Of a stretch of 7,893 bases of DNA, positions 1 to 4,674 are shown piece after piece. This DNA is from an uncultured Clostridium sp. (GTDB lineage Bacteria > Bacillota > Clostridia > Lachnospirales > Lachnospiraceae). The notes below the pieces were generated by a model. That model was not told the origin of the DNA. It did not search any database and saw nothing but the letters and a program-made list of their open reading frames with translations. Both the position numbers and the translations under genes were made by a program. Position 1 is the first letter of the stretch; every line of letters begins with the position of its first letter. Location: positions 1 to 7,893 of the forward strand of contig NZ_URHZ01000131.1 in assembly GCF_900547735.1 (NCBI RefSeq), given 5' to 3'.

Positions 1-163
1 TTTTCTCCTGGATTCCCCCTCACCACAACCTGCAAACCGGGACTGAAGACTCATAATCCCCCTTCACCATCCCGACCCCCGACCTAACGGCGGCGTTCTC
101 ATTCCTCACCATAAATCCCTACCTGCGGCTGCCGATTCATATTAGAGACAGGAGGCATATGCC

Positions 164-397
164 ATGAACCCAATGGAACTTTTACAGATTAAAAATTCCT
201 GCGATACATTTGTGAAAAATCACCCAAAATTTCCGCAGTTTTTAAATGCCGTTTACAACAGCGGCCTGGCGGAGGGCAATATTATCGAACTTTCGGTTAA
301 AACAACGGACGGAAGAAATCTGGAGTCCAACCTGAAGCTGACACCTTCCGATGTAGAGCTGCTCCGCCAGCTCAGGGAGATGATCGGAAACAGGTAA
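164..397 (+). CDS. Small conserved-looking protein of unknown function (77 aa)
   Basis: I do not recognise this protein. It starts at an ATG 8 bases after a clean GGAGG (151-155), and a second in-frame ATG three codons later is less well placed. It has no signal peptide or membrane segment, so it is probably cytoplasmic. The visible pattern is an N-terminal amphipathic stretch (about residues 4-33, one Cys at 13), a central beta-like stretch with a turn (about 38-58, with a TDGRN turn), and a charged C-terminal helix (about 60-75, LTPSDVELLRQLREM). That suggests a compact alpha-beta-alpha fold. Codon use and the ribosome site match a real gene. It lies 70 bases upstream of the short ORF and methyltransferase on the same strand and may be co-transcribed. 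I saw no clear promoter in the C-rich 163 bases before it. Confidence 0.75.
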   Translation: MNPMELLQIKNSCDTFVKNHPKFPQFLNAVYNSGLAEGNIIELSVKTTDGRNLESNLKLTPSDVELLRQLREMIGNR

Positions 398-467
398 AGA
401 CGTAACAAAAGACAAGGTTATACCGCTGATGCGTTATGATAAATAATCACAGAAAGGAGGGCAAACA

Positions 468-527
468 ATGAAAACAACAACATTTTACACAGTCACAGCC
501 AAAACAGGAGGTATTATGAGAGTATAA
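468..527 (+). CDS. Candidate 19-aa leader peptide or remnant small ORF
   Basis: An AAGGAGG (454-460) sits 7 bases before an ATG that opens a 19-codon frame, MKTTTFYTVTAKTGGIMRV, ending in TAA. The ribosome site is as good as any in the window, so this start is probably used. The peptide is Thr-rich (6 of 19), with no membrane segment. Its stop overlaps another ATG (TAATG) opening an 11-codon frame (527-562), and a second AGGAGG (506-511) lies inside it. It ends 63 bases before the methyltransferase. It could be a regulatory leader peptide, or the start of a slightly longer small protein broken by a frameshift: the +1 frame continues with a protein-like EYNVTVHGVDGSCITS and then stops at 568-570. 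I recognise no family. Confidence 0.45.
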   Translation: MKTTTFYTVTAKTGGIMRV

Positions 528-582
528 TGTTACCGTTCACGGAGTGGACGGCAGCTGCATAACCTCCTGAGGCATTAAGGAG
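505..582 (+). promoter_or_regulatory. Possible translational attenuator ahead of the methyltransferase
   Basis: CAGGAGGT at 505-512, inside the 19-codon ORF, is perfectly complementary to ACCTCCTG at 562-569. The same 3' arm contains CTCCT (564-568), which can instead pair with AGGAG (578-582), the Shine-Dalgarno of the methyltransferase. The two pairings exclude each other. Between them lies a compact stem, 533-540 with 544-551 (8 bp, one G-U, GGA loop). This is the layout expected if ribosomes on the short ORF decide whether the downstream start is open. The 5-bp pairing could be chance, so this is inference from complementarity alone. Confidence 0.3.
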
Positions 583-590
583 ATTATTTT

Positions 591-1379
591 ATGAGTTATA
601 TAGAAGGTAACAAAGAGGCCTGGGAAGAGGCTTTTGAACACAGACAGCCCAACTGGGGCGATGAAAATTACATACGGCTGCTGAATGAAGGACTTCCTTT
701 TTTCGATGAAAACGCCGCCGCAGAACTGCAAAAGATCCATTTTGCCGGAAAAGATATTGCACAGTTCTGCTGCAACAACGGGCGCGAGCTTTTGTCGCTC
801 GTAAAGAACGGGGCAAACTCCGGCGTCGGCTTTGATATCGCGGAAAATATCCTGGAACAGGCAAGGATAACGGCCGAAAAAGCCGGCATTACAAACTGTA
901 ACTTTGTGGCGGCCAATATTCTCGATATTCCTGAAGGATACCATAATTCTTTTGATCTCGTCATGTTTACCATCGGAGCCATCACCTGGTTTGAAAACCT
1001 GGAGCCCTTATTCCAAAAGGCGGCCGACTGCTTAAGACCGGGCGGAATCATGTATATCCAGGATTTCCATCCCATTATGAACATGCTGGCTCTGCCCGGA
1101 GCCCCTGAATACGATGAGCAGAAGATATACGGGGTGGCCTACTCTTATTTCAGAAAAGAGCCGTGGGTTGAGAACGAGGGAATGGGTTATATGTCCGAAA
1201 CATATGATTCCAAAACATTCATCAGCTTTTCACATACGATGGCCGGTATTATCAATGCGGCCTGCAAGGCGGGCCTTCGGATCACGGGGCTGAAAGAATA
1301 CGACTATGATGTCGGCCTGTCTGAGATTTACGACGGGAAAGGTTATCCGCTGTCCTTTATCCTGACCGCCGAAAAATAG
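591..1379 (+). CDS. Class I SAM-dependent methyltransferase (small-molecule type)
   Basis: This is a 262-residue soluble methyltransferase that should move a methyl group from S-adenosylmethionine to an unknown, probably small-molecule acceptor. The Rossmann SAM site is visible: motif I is IAQFCCNNGRELLSL (residues 56-70), in the variant form with CCNNG in place of the usual GxGxG; the acidic end of strand 2 is in GVGFDIAENILEQAR (D82); NILDIP lies near 108-113; FDLVMFTIGAITWF lies near 120-134; and LRPGGIMYIQDFHP near 148-161 is the post-III strand and turn. The length is normal for the family. The start is the ATG 8 bases after AAGGAG (577-582). It follows the short ORF and is closed by the terminator at 1405-1455, so it is the last gene of its transcript. 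The substrate cannot be read from the sequence. It is not an rRNA dimethyltransferase of the Erm type, because the Erm motif order is absent. Confidence 0.9.
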   Translation: MSYIEGNKEAWEEAFEHRQPNWGDENYIRLLNEGLPFFDENAAAELQKIHFAGKDIAQFCCNNGRELLSLVKNGANSGVGFDIAENILEQARITAEKAGITNCNFVAANILDIPEGYHNSFDLVMFTIGAITWFENLEPLFQKAADCLRPGGIMYIQDFHPIMNMLALPGAPEYDEQKIYGVAYSYFRKEPWVENEGMGYMSETYDSKTFISFSHTMAGIINAACKAGLRITGLKEYDYDVGLSEIYDGKGYPLSFILTAEK

Positions 1380-1404
1380 CATAAGAGCGCTTTCCTATGA
1401 TATT

Positions 1405-1455
1405 AAAAAAGATGCAGACGTTCTGCCTTTCAGGCATCGCGTTTGCATCTTTTTT
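1405..1455. terminator. Bidirectional intrinsic terminator between convergent genes
   Basis: Arms 1405-1420 and 1440-1455 pair over 16 bp with a single G-T wobble. The outer six pairs are A-T, so each strand ends its stem in a run of T. The loop carries a smaller stem, TGCC/GGCA (1424-1427 with 1433-1436). It sits 25 bases after the methyltransferase stop and 18 bases beyond the transpeptidase stop on the other strand, so it can end both transcripts. Confidence 0.9.
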
Positions 1456-1473
1456 AATTCCATGTTCTCATTT

Positions 1474-2871
1474 TTAATTATGGCAGATGACCGGAATTCC
1501 CTGGTATACAAGATCGTACAGCAGCTTGGCCTTGGCCGGAGGAAGGTTGATACATCCGTGGCTTCCGCCGTACTGGTAAATCGTACCGCCGAACTTGCTT
1601 CTCCAGTTGGCGTCATGCAGACCGATTCCTCCGTTGAACGGCATCCAGTAATCCACATGGCTCTCATATTCATAAGTGCCGTCCGCCTGTTTTGCGCCTC
1701 TTAAGATTCGATCCGTCTGTTTGTAGTTGAGGCTGTAGATTCCCTCCGGCGTCGTATAGTTCTTTGAAACGTTGCCGGTTACGGTCGGGGCATCCCATAC
1801 AAGGGCGCCGTCCTTAAACATATAGACGTGCTGCCCTCCCAGATCAACCTCCACATAGGTATTCCCCCAGTCTGGCGTCGTTCTGCTGGCGGCTGTTGCG
1901 GAATACTGCGGAGCCCATGTCTGGCTCTGACCCGTCTGTATCATCGCAATCAGAGCTTCCACTTCCACTGCCTGATTGAGTTTCCATCCGTAAGGGCCTG
2001 TCAGCGTCACATCCTTACCCGTAGCGGTGTGGAATACCCTGGCCGTGCCTGCCGTGTCGTATTTGGCAGCCAGTGAGGCAATGTATGCCGCCGCCGCGGT
2101 TCTGTCCACCTGAATCTGGCCGTCGGCTGAACCGGTAAACCAGCTTGTAAATACCGCTCCGGTGAGTTCTTCCGTGTTGTCGCCGTATGTATAGGTGATA
2201 ACCATGTCCCTGCTCTGGTTCATCTTATCGCAGAGCGCCTTCAGCTGCTCGCTGTCCTTTGTCACCTGCACCGAATAGTAACATCCGTTTGCCGCCAGAT
2301 CCACCTGGCTCTGTCCCGTGACCGCGGCGCCCTTGATAACGGCCTCTGTCTTCGCGGCATCCACGTTGTTGCCCTGGACTTCCGGAATAATGGTGAACGG
2401 CTGTCCCTCCTGATACGGGGAAATGCGGGCATCCGCCGTTGTAACAATATTTCCTCCGCTGATGCATTCCAGGCTCCTGATACGGGCCGTGAGAAGCGCG
2501 TCGTCATAGCTGGCCTGCAGCTCCAGTGTATGGGAGTTATCGGAGGAAGGGCCGGACTGGCGTCCCGTGTCGTTCTGCTGGCTCAGAATTTCCTGCAGAT
2601 TGCTGGGGACCGTAACACGGTATCCAATCTCTGTTCCGTTAATATTCTCTTTCTTTCCGTCCTTCTCAATAATTGTCAGGTTGTAGCTTGAAGCGTAGGA
2701 CTGTTCGATTTTGGCCTTTGCTTCCGCTTCTGTAAGTCCTCCTATCACAATACCGTTCACGTCTGTCCCCGTCACAAAACGTGACGCGTCATCTGCCAGA
2801 GTAGTAAAGCTGAACGCAAGCGTCAGAAGTGACACTGCTCCCAGAGTTCTTAAGACCTTTCTTTTTCTCAT
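1474..2871 (-). CDS. Exported L,D-transpeptidase, YkuD catalytic domain with peptidoglycan-binding N-terminal modules
   Basis: This 465-residue cell-wall enzyme makes beta-lactam-tolerant 3-3 (meso-diaminopimelate) cross-links or anchors proteins, acting outside the membrane. The N-terminus is a classic Sec signal peptide (RKRK, hydrophobic LGAVSLLTLAFSF, likely cut after TLA at residue 26). Residues about 30-310 match the layout of PG_binding_4-type modules, including GTDVNGIVIGGLTEAEA near 35-51 and a second alpha/beta module near 190-300 ending in GPYGWKL. The YkuD domain spans about 337-464, with the conserved His in GIGLHD (H419) and the catalytic signature GGSHGCINL (S437, H438, G439, C440 nucleophile). 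All active-site residues are present. The start is chosen by AGAGGT about 8 bases upstream and by the signal peptide. It appears monocistronic, with its own promoter region (2921-2929) and the shared terminator downstream. Confidence 0.95.
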   Translation of the reverse strand: MRKRKVLRTLGAVSLLTLAFSFTTLADDASRFVTGTDVNGIVIGGLTEAEAKAKIEQSYASSYNLTIIEKDGKKENINGTEIGYRVTVPSNLQEILSQQNDTGRQSGPSSDNSHTLELQASYDDALLTARIRSLECISGGNIVTTADARISPYQEGQPFTIIPEVQGNNVDAAKTEAVIKGAAVTGQSQVDLAANGCYYSVQVTKDSEQLKALCDKMNQSRDMVITYTYGDNTEELTGAVFTSWFTGSADGQIQVDRTAAAAYIASLAAKYDTAGTARVFHTATGKDVTLTGPYGWKLNQAVEVEALIAMIQTGQSQTWAPQYSATAASRTTPDWGNTYVEVDLGGQHVYMFKDGALVWDAPTVTGNVSKNYTTPEGIYSLNYKQTDRILRGAKQADGTYEYESHVDYWMPFNGGIGLHDANWRSKFGGTIYQYGGSHGCINLPPAKAKLLYDLVYQGIPVICHN

Positions 2872-2920
2872 TCTTTCAACCTCTATCTGTTTTCATTTGG
2901 CCGTCGGGCGGCCTGCCTAT

Positions 2921-2929
2921 AATATAGCA
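2921..2929 (-). promoter_or_regulatory. Candidate extended -10 promoter of the L,D-transpeptidase gene
   Basis: Read on the - strand, TGCTATATT carries the TG-n extension and a hexamer matching TATAAT at 5 of 6 bases, about 50 bases before the start codon. No good -35 hexamer sits at 16-18 bases, which fits an extended -10 promoter or one needing an activator. The inverted repeat at 2937-2953 falls where the -35 would be. Confidence 0.4.
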
Positions 2930-2936
2930 CGTCCCC

Positions 2937-2959
2937 CGGTGGAATTTCCACCGTTTTTT
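2937..2959. repeat. Inverted repeat abutting the transpeptidase promoter, followed by T6 on the + strand
   Basis: CGGTGG / CCACCG arms flank AATTT, and the symmetry extends inward to 8 bp around one central base. A run of six T follows at 2954-2959. On the + strand this has the shape of a small intrinsic terminator, but no gene lies upstream on that strand to be ended. On the - strand it overlaps the -35 position of the transpeptidase promoter, so an operator is the alternative. Confidence 0.5.
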
Positions 2960-2983
2960 GCAACTCGTACAAAATTGTTATAA

Positions 2984-3235
2984 AAACTTAAGCTTTTCCT
3001 TATTTTTCAGCAGAATTGAAGATGGTTTTGCCGCAAAGGACGCATGCCGCAAAAAAAGAACCGCTGCGGAAAATGCATAGGAAAAGAATGCGCGGGGATA
3101 CTTGTTTTTATAAATGTACCTGCTTCAACCGGTGCCGTAAATACTCTCCAGGCCATGCTTTCCCCATTATAACAGAAAGACCCCGGAAATCCAGTACAAA
3201 TATTCCAGACTTCCATTTTTTTACATTTTTTTCGT
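2984..3235. other. Intergenic stretch with no supported gene
   Basis: This is part of a 469-base gap between the divergently oriented transpeptidase and superoxide reductase genes. Frames on both strands exist but have low-complexity, non-protein-like translations and no convincing ribosome sites. The only clear signal is an extended -10 element on the - strand (TGTTATAAT, 3174-3166) without a matching -35 box. It would start a transcript near 3159 running towards the transpeptidase gene, giving it a leader of about 290 bases. A 49-codon - strand frame beginning MAWRVFTAPVEAG follows, which I do not call. Confidence 0.5.
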
Positions 3236-3255
3236 TCCGTAACAAATGTTACGGA
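3236..3255. promoter_or_regulatory. Crp/Fnr-type operator candidate before the superoxide reductase gene
   Basis: TCCGTAACA and TGTTACGGA form perfect 9-bp arms around a central AA. The size and symmetry fit a dimeric Crp/Fnr-family protein, whose sites are typically two half-sites totalling 14-22 bp. Its centre (3245.5) lies 41.5 bases before the start site predicted from the -10 at 3275-3280, the standard class II activator position. A Crp/Fnr gene lies just beyond the operon (3991-4674), making it the obvious but unproven binder. Confidence 0.6.
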
Positions 3256-3271
3256 CTTTCATGATTTTCTA

Positions 3272-3280
3272 TGGTATCTT
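3272..3280 (+). promoter_or_regulatory. Predicted extended -10 of the superoxide reductase-rubredoxin operon
   Basis: TGGTATCTT has the TG-n extension and a 4 of 6 match to TATAAT. The region where a -35 should be is instead the right half of the 20-bp palindrome, as expected for an activator-dependent promoter. The implied start is about 3287, giving a leader of about 54 bases. Confidence 0.4.
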
Positions 3281-3340
3281 ATCTACAGAACAACAAAACA
3301 ACAAAACAAATTAAAAAAGCGATAATACAGGAGGTCTGCT

Positions 3341-3712
3341 ATGAATAAATTTTACAGAAGTGACGACAAGAAAAATATCTTATTAAACCTGGTATCTTTA
3401 GACGGCGGAGAAAAAGGAATTGCCCTGGAGGCCCTTAAGGCCAACACTTCAGACGGCGCGGCCGAGAAACATGTGCCCGTTGTCTCCATCAATGGAAATA
3501 CCGTGGAAGTAGCCATCGGCTCCGTTGCCCATCCAATGCTGGAAGAGCACTATATCACAGGTATTTACATTGAAACAACATCCGGCGGCCAGTTTGCTTC
3601 CCTGAAACCGGGCGAAGAGCCAAAAGCCGTTTTCCTTTTAAAGGACGGCGATGAATTTATTGCAGCCTATGAGTACTGCAACCTGCACGGTCTCTGGAAG
3701 GCCGGAAAGTAA
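3341..3712 (+). CDS. dfx: Superoxide reductase (desulfoferrodoxin family, class III-like, no centre I cysteines)
   Basis: This 123-residue cytoplasmic iron enzyme reduces superoxide to hydrogen peroxide with electrons usually passed from rubredoxin. All centre II ligands are visible: H44 in EKHVPV, H64 in AHPM, H70 in EHYI, and C113 plus H116 in YCNLHGLW. The catalytic Glu-Lys pair before the first His (E42, K43) is kept. The N-terminal 35 residues align in length and in flanking sequence (FYR at 4-6, ELKANT-like LKANTSD at 32-38) with the desulforedoxin domain of class I enzymes, but every cysteine of that FeCys4 site is gone; C113 is the only Cys in the protein. This matches class III enzymes such as that of Treponema pallidum. 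The start follows AGGAGG (3329-3334) by 6 bases. Rubredoxin follows 75 bases downstream. Regulation is probably by the palindrome at 3236-3255. Confidence 0.95.
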   Translation: MNKFYRSDDKKNILLNLVSLDGGEKGIALEALKANTSDGAAEKHVPVVSINGNTVEVAIGSVAHPMLEEHYITGIYIETTSGGQFASLKPGEEPKAVFLLKDGDEFIAAYEYCNLHGLWKAGK

Positions 3713-3787
3713 CGTCTGTTTCCGATAAAGCCGTAAATCCGGCGGGACGGACAGGAAAAGTTTAAATTATTTCGGAGGTAATTGACA

Positions 3788-3949
3788 ATGAAAAAATATG
3801 TATGTGAACCGTGTGGCTATGAGTATGACCCTGAGGTCGGAGATCCGGACAACGGAATTGCTCCGGGAACTGCATTCGAGGATATCCCTGACGACTGGGT
3901 ATGCCCTCTCTGCGGCCTTGGCAAAGACGTTTTCGTTCCCGAAGACTGA
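3788..3949 (+). CDS. rd: Rubredoxin
   Basis: This 53-residue one-iron electron carrier has the textbook layout: C6-x2-C9 in YVCEPCGYEYDP and C39-x2-C42 in WVCPLCGLGKDVF, the four ligands of a FeCys4 site. The usual aromatic core residues are present (Y4, Y11, Y13, F30, W37, F49), as is the acidic PDNGIAPGTAFEDIPDDW loop. The length is standard. The ATG is 8 bases after GGAGGT (3774-3779). Placed directly after the superoxide reductase, it is the likely electron donor to that enzyme, which has lost its own internal FeCys4 site. The 75-base spacer holds a short stem (GCCG/CGGC, 3730-3743) but no terminator, so the two should share a transcript. It ends 41 bases before the 3' end of the convergent Crp/Fnr gene. 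Confidence 0.97.
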   Translation: MKKYVCEPCGYEYDPEVGDPDNGIAPGTAFEDIPDDWVCPLCGLGKDVFVPED

Positions 3950-3990
3950 TTGTACTAAATAATAACCCCTCTCTATTTAACCAGCTAAAT

Positions 3991-4674
3991 TTAACCAACA
4001 AAATCGGCCAGGTCTTCCTGAAGCCGGGAATAGTCAAGGATTGCAATGGATTTACGCCCCTCCATTTTAATTATCCCCTCCTCCTGCATCTGAGACAATT
4101 CCCTGGACAGAGAAGGCCTGGCCGCATTTAAGCTTGCGGCCAGTTCCTCCCTGTTCATTGCAAGTTCCACCCTCTTATTTCCTCCGCTGTTCTGGAGCAG
4201 GTAGAGGGCAATTCTCTGTCTCAGGCTCCCGCAGGTCAGAAGCTGGATTTTCTTTGAATTCTTTTCCGCCTCCTCGGCAAATACCCCCATCATATTAAAC
4301 AGGATCTTGCTGTGGTGGACACAGTTTTTCTCACAGGTGCCGTAGAAAAAATGGCTGGAAATCCGAAGCAGTTTTACGTGGTTTCTCGCCTTCGCCGAGT
4401 AGGAGTACTGCTCCCTCTCTAAAAAGAGATCCACGACGCCGAACTGCTGTCTCGCCCCCAGGCATTCCGCATAGGTCTGACGCCCCGAAAGATTGGCCTG
4501 TTCAAGCAGGACTTCTCCCGACAGGATCATATAGATCCACTTCGGCTTTTCTCCCTGTGTAAAAATGTACTCCTCTTTTTCATATTCCACGATCCCGGAC
4601 CGGGAACAGACAAGGCTTCTCTGAAGTTCCTCCTCCGTAAGTCCGTTAAAAAGTTTCAGTTCCTGTATTTCCAT
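3991..4674 (-). CDS. Crp/Fnr-family transcriptional regulator
   Basis: This 227-residue dimeric DNA-binding regulator has an N-terminal cyclic-nucleotide-binding-type beta-barrel (about 5-110, with IFTQGEKPKWIYMILSGEVLL at 37-57), a dimerisation helix (about 120-145) and a C-terminal winged helix (about 148-214; MNREELAASLNAARPSLSRELSQM at 173-196 is the helix-turn-helix). The cAMP phosphate-binding loop of true Crp (RSA) is absent, so cAMP is unlikely as the effector. Cysteines at 23, 71, 114, 118 and 148 include a C-x3-C-x-H-H cluster at 114-121, of the kind common in clostridial members of this family; metal, Fe-S or redox sensing is possible but not shown. The start is the ATG after AGGAG (4685-4681) and lies 29 bases inside the kinase gene, so translation is probably coupled. 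It is last in the four-gene regulatory operon and convergent with rubredoxin. Confidence 0.93.
   Translation of the reverse strand: MEIQELKLFNGLTEEELQRSLVCSRSGIVEYEKEEYIFTQGEKPKWIYMILSGEVLLEQANLSGRQTYAECLGARQQFGVVDLFLEREQYSYSAKARNHVKLLRISSHFFYGTCEKNCVHHSKILFNMMGVFAEEAEKNSKKIQLLTCGSLRQRIALYLLQNSGGNKRVELAMNREELAASLNAARPSLSRELSQMQEEGIIKMEGRKSIAILDYSRLQEDLADFVG

Noticed and set aside
1..163. Possible promoter or RNA in the C-rich left edge
   Set aside because: A CATAAT at 52-57 has no matching -35, and the only inverted repeat is 5 bp (CGGGA/TCCCG); nothing rises above chance.
537..944. 135-codon - strand frame opposite the methyltransferase
   Set aside because: There is no ribosome site and no recognisable domain; the opposite strand carries intact SAM-binding motifs.
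591..1379. Erm-type rRNA methyltransferase, suggested by the leader ORF
   Set aside because: The SAM motif (CCNNG variant) and the C-terminal half resemble small-molecule class I enzymes; no Erm signature is present.
3016..3264. 82-codon + strand frame in the gap before the superoxide reductase
   Set aside because: The translation is a Lys/Arg/Phe-rich jumble, there is no ribosome site, and the frame runs across the regulatory palindrome.
3730..3743. Stem between the superoxide reductase and rubredoxin genes as a terminator
   Set aside because: There are only 4 bp (GCCG/CGGC) and no T-run follows, so it should not separate the two genes.
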